A DNA stretch of 45,949 nt. Source: an uncultured delta proteobacterium (GTDB taxonomy: Bacteria > Bdellovibrionota_C > UBA2361 > OMII01). The notes below the pieces were generated by a model, which did not search any database, was not told the DNA's origin, and was given only the letters and a program-made list of their open reading frames with translations. The position numbers and the translations under genes are program-made. The stretch is taken from assembly GCA_903904735.1 (NCBI GenBank), contig CAIVDM010000143.1, positions 79,272-125,220 on the forward strand, given 5' to 3'. Numbering within the stretch: position 1 is the stretch's first letter; every line of letters starts with the position of its first letter. Below, in pieces: positions 27,925-36,345 of this stretch.

Positions 27925-28293
27925 ATGAAGCTCTTTATTGGAAACATCGCCTACGCAACATCAGAGGAGTCACTCCGATCCTTCTTCGAGGAGTTCGGAC
28001 CACTTCGCTCTGTTAAGATCGCTACAGACCGCGACACAGGTCGCTCGCGTGGATTCGGTTTCATCGAGATCGATGACGACGCTCAAGCGAACGCTGCTAT
28101 CGAGGCTCGTAACGGACAGTCACTCGACGGAAAAGCACTCAACGTAAGCGAGGCTCGCCCTCGTGAGGACCGCCCACGTTCAGGCGGCTTCGGCGGTGGT
28201 GGTGGTGGTGGCGGACGTCGCCCAAGTGGTGGTGGCGACCGTGGTGGACGATCATCCCGCGGTGGTTACTCCGGTGGTGGTGGACGCTACTAA
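27925..28293 (+). CDS. glycine-rich RNA-binding protein (RRM type)
   Basis: 122 residues from the ATG at 27925, with AAGGGA 4-5 bases upstream; an earlier reading at 27859 lacks one. One RRM domain covers residues 1-80, with RNP2 KLFIGNI (2-8) and RNP1 RGFGFIEI (about 41-48). The tail (81-122) is rich in Gly, Arg and Ser (runs of GGG and RGG-like steps), as in cyanobacterial and proteobacterial Rbp proteins that respond to cold. Its codon use is more biased than its neighbours, suggesting high expression. It is monocistronic, with a leader hairpin and a strong terminator. Confidence 0.95.
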   Translation: MKLFIGNIAYATSEESLRSFFEEFGPLRSVKIATDRDTGRSRGFGFIEIDDDAQANAAIEARNGQSLDGKALNVSEARPREDRPRSGGFGGGGGGGGRRPSGGGDRGGRSSRGGYSGGGGRY

Positions 28294-28313
28294 ATAAGTC
28301 ACGTTTGTGACCA

Positions 28314-28373
28314 AACACCCTCGAGGCACTCAGCGCTTGTTAAAAGAGTTGAGAGTCTCGGGGGTGTTTTTTT
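28314..28373 (+). terminator. intrinsic terminator after the RRM gene
   Basis: AACACCCTCGAG (28314-28325) pairs with CTCGGGGGTGTT (28357-28368), one G-T pair; the T-run covers 28367-28373. The 31-base loop can form an inner hairpin (ACTCA/TGAG). A second hairpin, GGCGGC/GCCGCC (28374-28395), sits directly behind it. Confidence 0.8.
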
Positions 28374-28409
28374 GGCGGCTCACGCATTCGCCGCCGCTAT
28401 AACCTCAAA

Positions 28410-29000
28410 CTATCTCCGTCCCTGCGCCGCTCGCTGCATCTCGCGCATAGCCTTTGCTAGTTCCGGATTATTCTTGAGCGCCTCAAGCGCCTCCTGAGCT
28501 TTCGCCACAGACTCAGTCGCGTTCACGACCGCTCCACCATTTACCGAGATATCACCCGGCTTCATATCAGACGGGCAATCACCCTTATAGACCGCATGGA
28601 TGGTCGTTTCTGTACGCCCCGTACCAACCATCGCCGGTTCCATCACTGACACCAGGGAGCCTCGATATTCACGCTCAAAGTCTCCAGTAAACGAGCCATC
28701 AGTGACCATCGAGGAACCAGCGATTGAGCATTCCGCATGCATCTTATATCCGTCGGCCACCTTCTCGACTGTACTAACGGCGCACATCCCCTTCGGTCCG
28801 CCCTGTCCAACAAGGCCGCGCAAACTCTCCTCCGTCGAGGCATCCACGCACTGTCTGCTCACCTGTGGAGCACCACCGCCATTGAGGGAGATAGTCGCTT
28901 CCCACAACCCTGCCCTTCGGGTCGGGAAGGAGTCCGCCACAGCCGGGCTGACCAATGAACTAATTGAGATAACACCAAAAACTAACGCATAGGTACGCAT
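28410..29000 (-). CDS. DUF3617 family periplasmic protein
   Basis: 196 residues from the ATG at 29000, preceded by GGAGGAGAGG; the reading to 29138 is a spurious extension. A signal peptide covers 1-22 (MRTYALVFGVISISS, then AVA). The DUF3617 signature is GLWEATISL near the start of the mature protein, followed by a Cys-Cys pair (VSRQCVDA and MCAVSTVEK), SMVTDGSFTGDFEREYRG and GDCPSDMKPGDI. The function is unknown; members are small periplasmic or lipid-linked proteins. The C-terminal 40 residues are helical (AQEALEALKNNPELAKAMRE). It is divergent from the HelD-like gene. Confidence 0.85.
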   Translation of the reverse strand: MRTYALVFGVISISSLVSPAVADSFPTRRAGLWEATISLNGGGAPQVSRQCVDASTEESLRGLVGQGGPKGMCAVSTVEKVADGYKMHAECSIAGSSMVTDGSFTGDFEREYRGSLVSVMEPAMVGTGRTETTIHAVYKGDCPSDMKPGDISVNGGAVVNATESVAKAQEALEALKNNPELAKAMREMQRAAQGRR

Positions 29001-29173
29001 ACGCCTCTCCTCCAGGGAAGTTTCTAAGACCGTAACTATCTCTAGTGCTCCAGTAAACGGTAAAATTGCGCTCTTGCTCGAAGCGTTATAGCCAACATGG
29101 CGATATTTCTTGAGATGCGGACAGGAACACTGTACCATGCCGCTTTTTTTCCCTGAACTTTTTCCCCTGAACC

Positions 29174-31219
29174 ATGGCTCTTACGGAACAAGAACAATCA
29201 GCTATAAGCCAAGAAGAGGCGACGTTTTTTACCGTCAAGAAAACCATCGCGGACCAGATCACTCGCGCCGAAGATCGACTCTATCAGGAAAATCAACGCG
29301 CGCGCGCCCTGACCTCAGAGATCCATGAGACCCGTCGAGTCGAAGACAAAGCGCTTCTCGCGTCAGATGAGGCGGTTTCGCACGGACTTAAGGACCACAA
29401 ACGAGAGGAAGTCGAGACATTGCGCAAGCAGGCGGCCAACCCCTACTTCGCCCGCATCAAGCTTGAGGAGGAATTACCGAACGGATCCACAACGCTCATC
29501 GAGTACAAACTAGGCTTCTCGGCGAACACCGACCTCCGAATAGTCGACTGGCGCAGAGCCCCCATCTCTAAACTTTACTACGAGTATCAGGAAGGAAGCG
29601 AATACGTCGAGGAGATCCTCGGCAGGGAGCGCGTCGGAACGGTACTCGAGCGAGTTCGAGTCGAGATCGATAAAGGCAACCTACGCTCCATTCAGAATCG
29701 ACACGGCAACTTCACGTGGGACACAGTCAGCGCGTCGTGGCAAAACAGGTCGAGCAATTCGCACCGAACAAAATCGAACGATGGGCAGCTGCCAGAGATC
29801 TTATCGCTCATCACGTCGGACCAATTTCGCTCTATAACCGTCGACGCTAACACCGCGGTTCTAATTCAAGGTGTGGCTGGATCCGGAAAAACTACAGTCG
29901 CGATACATCGCTTGTCGTGGCTCCTTCACCCCGACAACTCCCAGCTTAGACCAAGCGACGTCGCGATCGTCGTGCTCAGCCCAGCTCTGCGGGCATACAT
30001 CGAAAACTCGCTACCCTCGGCGGGAGTAACGAATGTGTCTGTTCGAACCTACCACGAGTGGGCCTGTCGCAGCTTAAAAACCCTATCAGACGCCAAAGAC
30101 CTGACGGTGAGCAGACCGTCAGCCCCCACTCCGTTGGCGGCTATCCGCGTGAAACGTTCCCTCGCTCTGCTTAAAGCGTTAGAGGCAGCCCCCCGACCTC
30201 CCGCGTCAGGTTCACCGCGCTACGCTCAACTTCAAGAGAACCTCCTCGCCATACTCGCTCAACCAGAGACGATTCTATCGCATGACGACTCCCGAACCCT
30301 CTCCTCTGACACAATCGCGCTTGCGCACCGTCGAACGCTTGAGAACTTCAATGAAGGCATACTTGACTGGGAAGACGACGCGCTTCTACTGCGGCTCTTT
30401 CAGCTTAGAACCGGCGGCACCCTCACTAATACTGGAACGATCGGGACGTACGGACACCTTGTCATCGATGAAGTTCAGGATCTTTCCCCCTTAGAGCTCG
30501 CGACGGTCATCTCCGCGGTCAAGGAACATAAGGACCTTACCCTTGTAGGCGACACCGCTCAGAACCTCGACGTCACACAGTCGTTTCCAGGATGGGAGGC
30601 CTTGAGGCGACACTGGAACTTTAATTCCGAAATGTCTCGCTATATCTCACTTGAGGTAAGTCACCGATCGACGTTGCCAATCATGCGGCTAGCGAACTTC
30701 ATTCAGCGCCAAGAACCCAGCAAGACGGGACGTCATGGGCGAACGCCGATCTGGTTTCGATGCCGAGATGAAAGTCAGGGGATCGAACATGTGCTCAAGT
30801 GGCTAACCAAGGCCTCTGAACTTTTCCCGACCAAGATAGCGGCGGTGATCTGCGCCACTCCAGAGGACGCGCATTTCGCCTACCGAATGCTCCAGCCAAC
30901 GTTTGGACCGCGAGTGCGCCGTGGCGACTCTTATTCCTTCTCTTTTGAGGAAGGGATACTCGTGACCGATGTCCGGCAGGTCAAAGGACTCGAGTTTTAC
31001 TCTGTGCTTTTGTGGAATCCGAGCGTTCGCGCCTACGCTAATGATGATCTAGGGCAGAATCTTCTCTACGTCGCGATCACCCGCGCCGAGGAAAACCTCT
31101 GCCTCGTGTCATGGGATCGCCCCTCAAAGATCCTGCCGCCTTTTGGCTCTTCACGACTCGTTCGCTCAATGGACATGACGATCCAAGATGAGGACTCAAC
31201 GGCGAGCAATGATGACTAA
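29174..31219 (+). CDS. HelD-like superfamily 1 helicase (UvrD/Rep family)
   Basis: 681 residues. The N-terminal 100 residues are helical and coiled (DQITRAEDRLYQENQRAR), as in HelD, where this arm enters the secondary channel of RNA polymerase. Then a domain with GFSANTDLRIVDWRRAPISK (about 114-133), the HelD-type insertion. Walker A is QGVAGSGKTTVAIHR (about 231-245); DEVQDLS is the Walker B box (about 434-440). The C-terminus has the motif V/VI pair (RQVKGLEFYSVLLW and YVAITRAEENL). HelD releases stalled RNA polymerase from DNA and is best known in Gram-positives, so this Gram-negative copy is notable. No ribosome site before the ATG is seen. It is divergent from the DUF3617 gene. Confidence 0.85.
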   Translation: MALTEQEQSAISQEEATFFTVKKTIADQITRAEDRLYQENQRARALTSEIHETRRVEDKALLASDEAVSHGLKDHKREEVETLRKQAANPYFARIKLEEELPNGSTTLIEYKLGFSANTDLRIVDWRRAPISKLYYEYQEGSEYVEEILGRERVGTVLERVRVEIDKGNLRSIQNRHGNFTWDTVSASWQNRSSNSHRTKSNDGQLPEILSLITSDQFRSITVDANTAVLIQGVAGSGKTTVAIHRLSWLLHPDNSQLRPSDVAIVVLSPALRAYIENSLPSAGVTNVSVRTYHEWACRSLKTLSDAKDLTVSRPSAPTPLAAIRVKRSLALLKALEAAPRPPASGSPRYAQLQENLLAILAQPETILSHDDSRTLSSDTIALAHRRTLENFNEGILDWEDDALLLRLFQLRTGGTLTNTGTIGTYGHLVIDEVQDLSPLELATVISAVKEHKDLTLVGDTAQNLDVTQSFPGWEALRRHWNFNSEMSRYISLEVSHRSTLPIMRLANFIQRQEPSKTGRHGRTPIWFRCRDESQGIEHVLKWLTKASELFPTKIAAVICATPEDAHFAYRMLQPTFGPRVRRGDSYSFSFEEGILVTDVRQVKGLEFYSVLLWNPSVRAYANDDLGQNLLYVAITRAEENLCLVSWDRPSKILPPFGSSRLVRSMDMTIQDEDSTASNDD

Positions 31220-31386
31220 TGAAGGCTCGCCAACTAGTCACAACCAGTCGGCACCTGTAAGGATCGGCGCTTAACAGCGCACGCGGCGGATCATTTTCAG
31301 GCGGCCCCCTTTAGTAGAACTGCACTACGCTTTACACTCCCGACGCCACAATAGGCACAGCCGACTCAACTCATCCGAGGTTACTC

Positions 31387-32766
31387 ATGAACCATATCAC
31401 GCAGACTGATCAGCACCGAGAGGCGCCTTCATTACGAGCCTCTCTCAGCAGTCTCGTAGGCGCTAAACTTGACGTCTCAAATCAGGACTGGCTTCCGTGC
31501 CCTAATCTCGATGATGCGTCTTTGGAGCAAATCCGGTCGATCGAGGACGAGCTGAGCGCGCAGCTTCCCAACCAAGACGCGCGCGCCGCGTACGTGGGAC
31601 GCAATCGTTTTGAAGTGCTCCCTGTGCGAGAAGCCCATCTTCTCAGTGAAGACCGCATCGTTAATGACGGATTGGCGCAACTATCGTGCCCCTCACAGAG
31701 GAACACGACGCTCGATACAGCGCTCGCCTCTTGTGTGCTCATAGCCGGATCGGGGAGTCGAGACTTAGGTCAGCGCATCGCCGCTCGCCTCGGTTCAGAG
31801 CCGGGAGGGCTCCTCGTCGAGCAATTCGCCAACGGAGAGACACGAATCATCGTCAACGAAAGCGTTCGTGACAAGGATGTGTTCATCATTCAAAGCGGCA
31901 CACAGCCAGTCAACGACAGCTTCGTTGAGTTGTGTCTCACTGTAGACGCTCTAAAACGAGCCTCAGCTCGCTCGATTACCGCGGTCGTGCCCTACTTCGG
32001 ATACTCCCGACAAGACCGCAAGGATAAACATCGGGCACCCATCAGCGCTCGCTGGGCGGCCGATATGCTTGAGAAGTCGGGAGTTAATAGAGTAGTCACG
32101 ATCGACATTCACGCCGAACAGATCGAGGGTTTCTTCTCCGTTCCGATGGACAACCTCGCGGGTTTTCCGCTCATGGTTCCCCACCTCGCCGAGCGTTACG
32201 GCGACACCAAAATCACCATCGTCAGCCCTGACGCTGGGGGAATGAAGCGCGCTGAAGTGGCCGGACAAGTCCTCGCGCGACACCTTTCCCGATTTAGTGA
32301 TCAAGAGGGGCACACCATCGACGCCGAGATTCGAGTGGAGGGGATGTACAAACGTAGAGACAAGCCCGGTCACGTCGCGGAATCAAAGCTGATCGGCGAC
32401 GGTGACAGCGTTAGAGACGCCACCTGCATTCTCGTCGATGACATGATCGACACTGGAGGATCATCCGTCACCGCAGCTAAGCTTCTAAGAGCCTCGGGGG
32501 CCAGGAACATCGTTCTCTGCGCTACGCACCCGATCTTCTCAAAGCAGTGTGTCGAGCGATTTCGCACGGCGACCAGCGACAAAGGAGATCGGCTGATCGA
32601 CGAGGTAGTCGTTACTGACACAATCCCCCTTAGACGGGGCAAGGGCGATCTGATAACCGTCATATCGGTAGAGACCCTACTCGCCGAAGCGATTCGACGG
32701 GTGTGTAAAGGGGCGGGGGCTTCACTGCGAGAGCTTCAAGGGTTCACTGGCTCTTTTGACCACTGA
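31387..32766 (+). CDS. prs: ribose-phosphate pyrophosphokinase with a long N-terminal extension
   Basis: 459 residues against about 315 for the family. The start is fixed by GAGG 6 bases before the ATG. Residues 1-114 are not part of the known enzyme: a helical block (LEQIRSIEDELSAQLP) and Arg/Asp-rich stretches, no known domain. The enzyme begins near 115 (CVLIAGSGSRDLGQRIAARLG). It has FANGETR (substrate loop), PYFGYSRQDRKDK (ATP loop), TIDIHAEQIEGFF, SPDAGG and the PRPP loop CILVDDMIDTGGSS (about 352-365). The flexible flag region also carries a few extra residues (FSDQEGHTIDAEIRVEGMYK). It makes PRPP from ribose 5-phosphate and ATP. The extension could bind a partner or a regulator. Confidence 0.92.
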   Translation: MNHITQTDQHREAPSLRASLSSLVGAKLDVSNQDWLPCPNLDDASLEQIRSIEDELSAQLPNQDARAAYVGRNRFEVLPVREAHLLSEDRIVNDGLAQLSCPSQRNTTLDTALASCVLIAGSGSRDLGQRIAARLGSEPGGLLVEQFANGETRIIVNESVRDKDVFIIQSGTQPVNDSFVELCLTVDALKRASARSITAVVPYFGYSRQDRKDKHRAPISARWAADMLEKSGVNRVVTIDIHAEQIEGFFSVPMDNLAGFPLMVPHLAERYGDTKITIVSPDAGGMKRAEVAGQVLARHLSRFSDQEGHTIDAEIRVEGMYKRRDKPGHVAESKLIGDGDSVRDATCILVDDMIDTGGSSVTAAKLLRASGARNIVLCATHPIFSKQCVERFRTATSDKGDRLIDEVVVTDTIPLRRGKGDLITVISVETLLAEAIRRVCKGAGASLRELQGFTGSFDH

Positions 32767-32867
32767 GCGTGGTTAGTAAAATGTCCGGCACCCTAAGCTC
32801 CGCCCTATTGAAGACGCTTGCTCGCTGGTAGCCTCCCGATTGAGCACTTTTTTTCGTGAGGACTTCT

Positions 32868-33428
32868 ATGATACCTGGCTGGACCAAATCCCTATCGATT
32901 CTCTCGGTGTTAATCGCCTCACTCACGCTCATCAGCCCCGATTCATATGCGGAGTCAGCCGCGAAAATGCAGCGCGACGCTCGGAACGCTCTCACCGATC
33001 TCTACGAGAAGAGCCCTGGCGCGAGGAGCTTAGCGAAAAACGCGGCAGGTATTCTTGTATTCCCCAGCATCGTAAAGGGCGGATTTGTTGTTGGGGCACA
33101 GTATGGAACAGGCGTGCTCTTCAAAGGCGACACTGTCACTGGTTATTATAATACCGCCTCGGCGTCTTTTGGACTACAGGCGGGAGTTCAGAAGTTCGGC
33201 TATGCTCTGTTTTTCATGACTGAGGACGACCTGCGCTGGCTCAAGAAGTCAGGAGGATGGGAGCTTGGTGTTGGGCCAAATATCACGGTGGTCGACCAAG
33301 GGCTCGCCGCCTCTCTCACTACTACGACTGCCCAAAAGGGGGTTTACGCGTTCTTCTTCGACCAACGCGGTTTAATGGCCGGAGTCGGCATTCAAGGCAC
33401 CAAGATAACGCGAATCATCCCAGATTAG
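32868..33428 (+). CDS. secreted YSC84/SYLF-domain lipid-binding protein
   Basis: 186 residues from the ATG at 32868, which has GAGG 6 bases upstream; the GTG at 32856 is less likely. A signal peptide covers about 1-28 (SLSILSVLIASLTLIS, then YA). The SYLF domain is clear: NALTDLYEKSPGARSLAKNA, GILVFPSIVKGGFVVGAQYG, GYYNTASASFGLQAGVQKFG, and the end GVYAFFFDQRGLMAGVGIQG. SYLF proteins bind phosphoinositides in eukaryotes; in bacteria they are periplasmic and of unknown role. A second, more diverged SYLF gene lies at 43095. Confidence 0.92.
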   Translation: MIPGWTKSLSILSVLIASLTLISPDSYAESAAKMQRDARNALTDLYEKSPGARSLAKNAAGILVFPSIVKGGFVVGAQYGTGVLFKGDTVTGYYNTASASFGLQAGVQKFGYALFFMTEDDLRWLKKSGGWELGVGPNITVVDQGLAASLTTTTAQKGVYAFFFDQRGLMAGVGIQGTKITRIIPD

Positions 33429-33487
33429 GGCGATCCCTTCTCAGTACGGCTCAAAAATACCGGTGTACGCCACGTCTGAGCCTGGTA

Positions 33488-33498
33488 TATACTCTCGT
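33488..33498 (+). promoter_or_regulatory. -10 box placed for a leaderless deaminase-SLOG transcript
   Basis: TATACT (33488-33493) is followed by five bases and then the ATG at 33499, so the expected start falls on or one base from that ATG. No ribosome site is present. The -35 is not convincing. The same -10 sequence and spacing precede the GH13 gene. Confidence 0.45.
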
Positions 33499-35820
33499 AT
33501 GGCTCCTGTTACCATCGAGCATCCCCTAGATTGGGGATATCACTACCAGCTAGTCTTCGTCTACACGCCAGGGACCCGTCACTTCTCAGGTCGAATCGTC
33601 GGTCCGATTGGCACAACGGGTCGCGTTGAGTATCACCTCGTTCAATTAATATCCCTCTCAGTGGCTGGAGAGTCGCTCCGGTTCCACCGGCGAACGGATG
33701 GCTCCCCGTCACTCTCCGTATATCTTCCATCATCAGCGAGCGCGACGTTCCCCATTGAGATTCGTCTGGGCGGCTCCTCTGAGAAACAGGGCGAGCTTTT
33801 CGGTAAGTACCGAGTGACATCCAAGGGAGTCGAATACTCAGAGGTCTTTCAGAAGCTGACTGTTTTTGAGACTCGTATGCTCGCTAACGAGAAGCTGCAC
33901 CGATGGCTCCCCTATCCACGAGCGCCATTAAAGCCTCCTATCTTAAAAACGGACCTTCACACACACAGTTCAGGTCAGGTTTCATCAGGCGGTCTGATGG
34001 AGATCGCTCTTCGGAACAAGGTTCCCTATCCCACTCGCCTTTTAACCGCTCTCAGCATTCCCTTTTCTCGAGAACATCTGTGCGTTACGAAGCGCTACTT
34101 TTACGCGCCTACCGACGGACCTGAGATCGGAAGCATTCCGACTGAGGAGGAGGCAGTTCCTCTCGAGACACTCTCTACGCACAGCCGAAACATCCTTGCG
34201 GCGGCTATGTCCGTTCCACCCGATCGCCAAGTAACCTTCGGTGATCTCGAGGTGTCCGTATATCGGTTTCGCACTCCTATCGCCAAAGCGCCCGCGGTCG
34301 CGCGAGACCTCCTCTCTAAATACGCCGAAGAGTATGCTCAACAGGGCGTGCAGTATGCCGAGATCACCGCGTCCTCGACCAGCTTCCTCGTCCCCGAGCA
34401 TCTCGCTCTTATACACGAGCTTTTACCGGCGATTGAGCGAGACACGGGCGTCAAGATACGGTTCCTAGCGGGTCTCGCGCGCAACCTCCCTCAAGAACTC
34501 CTCGCCCAAGAGGTGGAGAAGCTCAAAATCATGGGACACAGTCCGTATATCGTGGGCGTTGACTTCGTGGGCTTTGAGGATAACAAAGTCGAAGACCTAG
34601 AACCCCACATCCAAGCGATCGCGTCATGGGCTAGCGTTAACGACCCAGAGTTCACCCTGCGTATTCACGCCGGGGAGAATCGTAAGAATATCGGAAACGT
34701 CCGCGAATCCCTACGCCTTGCCCAGAAATATCGGATGCGCGTTCGTATAGGACACGCCGCCCACGGCTTAGACGACCAGGCACTCGCGATCGCCGAATCG
34801 CTCGCGAAAGACAACCTTGTCATGATCGAGTTCAATCCCGATTCGAATCTCGCCCTCAATAACATCGACACTGCTGAAGAGCTGGAGATGGTTCAGTGTC
34901 TCAATCGAGAAATTCCCTTTGTCGTATGCTCGGACGCTGGCGGGCTCTTCCAAACTGACATCTGGCAGCTCGATGACACCGCGTCATTCGCGGGTCTTAA
35001 AGAACACCACTTCGACATTATAGCGCAGCACGAGAACAACCACATTCGACGCGAAGACGCTCGATTCCAACGCAAGATGGCGCACCTGCCCACAGACTAT
35101 ATCTCTCGGGTCGCGTCGCAGATAAAAGCGCTTCCAGCCCTTACGGTGACAAGCAAACTCGCTAATCCAGCCATCAAGAAAGCGTTCGAGGATCATCTTT
35201 CGGGGTTGGGTATTGATTTTTCGCAGCAAAGCATCGCTCAAGCGACGCTTGGAAAACGACCACTTCTCATCCTTGGAGCGTCAGGGGAGCGTTGGTGGGA
35301 GCGAATCACACCAGCCCATAAGTCACTCGTAACCGAGCTAATGCACGGTCTCGTCAAAGCCATCGACCCCAGCAAGGCGTTTTTGATGATAGGTCGACCA
35401 AAAGACGCTGGAATGACGACAGTGCTTTCGTCCGCCGTGATTGAGCACAACAACACCGCGACTCCAGGCGAGTCGGTGTCGCTCATAAGCGCCACCGTTC
35501 AAGCGGATCAGACCAGGCAATCGTTCTCACCCGGACTCACGCATGTGCTTCCGCTCTACGGAGGTCTCTTCACGGTGCCGCACCAATTGGTCGATTACGT
35601 GGCGACTCTGGGTGGAATGGTCATCTTTATCGGAGGCGGAACCTTCGTCCGTGACGCCATTCTTGTCGCTCGTGAACGTGACGTGGCGTTCGCGCTGATG
35701 AACGGGCCGGAAGGCGCGTCAACTGATAAAGCAGTCATGTTCTCGCGCGATCGCCAGTTCACTGACCTCGCCGGCCTCCTCGCGCTTATCGGGACCAATA
35801 GACCAGAGCTTCTCCGCTAG
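33499..35820 (+). CDS. three-domain protein: beta-rich domain, adenosine-deaminase-like domain, SLOG-like Rossmann domain
   Basis: 773 residues from the ATG at 33499 (a GTG at 33463 adds 12). Residues 1-140 are beta-rich, unknown. Residues about 148-530 have the metal-dependent deaminase pattern: TDLHTHSSG (zinc-binding His154, His156), LRIHAGE (His390, Glu393), IGHAAHGLD (His419), IEFNPDSNLALNN and VVCSDAGG (zinc-binding Asp479). Normal adenosine deaminases have DD at this last site; here the second Asp is Ala, so base recognition may differ. Residues about 585-773 look like a Rossmann, SLOG-like nucleotide-binding fold: LLILGASGERWWERI, MIGRPKDAGMTTVLSSAV and MVIFIGGGTFVRDAILVAR. The product of the deaminase could be sensed or processed by the third domain. 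There is no signal peptide. It follows the SYLF gene by 70 bases. Confidence 0.75.
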   Translation: MAPVTIEHPLDWGYHYQLVFVYTPGTRHFSGRIVGPIGTTGRVEYHLVQLISLSVAGESLRFHRRTDGSPSLSVYLPSSASATFPIEIRLGGSSEKQGELFGKYRVTSKGVEYSEVFQKLTVFETRMLANEKLHRWLPYPRAPLKPPILKTDLHTHSSGQVSSGGLMEIALRNKVPYPTRLLTALSIPFSREHLCVTKRYFYAPTDGPEIGSIPTEEEAVPLETLSTHSRNILAAAMSVPPDRQVTFGDLEVSVYRFRTPIAKAPAVARDLLSKYAEEYAQQGVQYAEITASSTSFLVPEHLALIHELLPAIERDTGVKIRFLAGLARNLPQELLAQEVEKLKIMGHSPYIVGVDFVGFEDNKVEDLEPHIQAIASWASVNDPEFTLRIHAGENRKNIGNVRESLRLAQKYRMRVRIGHAAHGLDDQALAIAESLAKDNLVMIEFNPDSNLALNNIDTAEELEMVQCLNREIPFVVCSDAGGLFQTDIWQLDDTASFAGLKEHHFDIIAQHENNHIRREDARFQRKMAHLPTDYISRVASQIKALPALTVTSKLANPAIKKAFEDHLSGLGIDFSQQSIAQATLGKRPLLILGASGERWWERITPAHKSLVTELMHGLVKAIDPSKAFLMIGRPKDAGMTTVLSSAVIEHNNTATPGESVSLISATVQADQTRQSFSPGLTHVLPLYGGLFTVPHQLVDYVATLGGMVIFIGGGTFVRDAILVARERDVAFALMNGPEGASTDKAVMFSRDRQFTDLAGLLALIGTNRPELLR

Positions 35821-35895
35821 GATAAGGATGGATCCGCCCACATCGGGTTGGGCATAGCAGCCAACGGGGGGCATATATGCTCCTCGCGAAGACCG

Positions 35896-36312
35896 CTATG
35901 AAGATGGGCTGGTGTGACGAAGGACTCGAAGAGACTCCAGGATATGCCCGGCGTCCATCTTAATCATTAATGAGGCGGTGCGGACCAAATCGGTTAGCCT
36001 TGAAACCTCCTTCCAGTTTCTCTGCTCGGAAGCTCGCTCTAAATGCGTCACAAGAACTCGTTGCCGTCTGACTACCTCTTTGTACGATTCCATCCGATAT
36101 GACAACGCCTGATCACGCAGGGCGATGTGTCTTACAGCCATGGAGGCTCCCGCGATCGCCCTATCAAGGGCGTCGAGCGCGTGATTGATTTTGCGGGCCA
36201 TCTCTGAGTTCATACGAAATCTTCGTAGCTGACTAGATAACCTAGCCTCAGAGATATATCCGCTCCCAGAGGAAGCCTGCTTCAGCCTTAAGACTGATTT
36301 CAGTGCCTTCAC
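35896..36312 (-). CDS. small helical hypothetical protein
   Basis: 138 residues from a GTG at 36312; an ATG at 36213 gives 105 residues and covers the region with the clearest helix. Not recognised. Residues 38-130 are strongly helical with regular hydrophobic spacing (NHALDALDRAIAGASMAVRH, YKEVVRRQRVLVTHLERASE), a coiled-coil or four-helix type arrangement. No ribosome site is convincing. It is downstream of the 36346 gene by 33 bases on the same strand, so the two probably share a transcript. Its convergent neighbour is the deaminase-SLOG gene. Confidence 0.5.
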   Translation of the reverse strand: MKALKSVLRLKQASSGSGYISEARLSSQLRRFRMNSEMARKINHALDALDRAIAGASMAVRHIALRDQALSYRMESYKEVVRRQRVLVTHLERASEQRNWKEVSRLTDLVRTASLMIKMDAGHILESLRVLRHTSPSS

Positions 36313-36345
36313 CCCGATTAAACAATTACGAGACGTCCGCCTTTA

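Noticed and set aside
27654..27947. 97-codon minus-strand reading near the RRM gene
   Set aside because: No ribosome site and no family features. It overlaps the start of the RRM gene and covers a leader with RNA structure.
33499..35820. RADAR (RdrB) anti-phage deaminase
   Set aside because: RdrB needs an RdrA ATPase neighbour; none is present, and the C-terminal SLOG-like part is not an RdrB feature.
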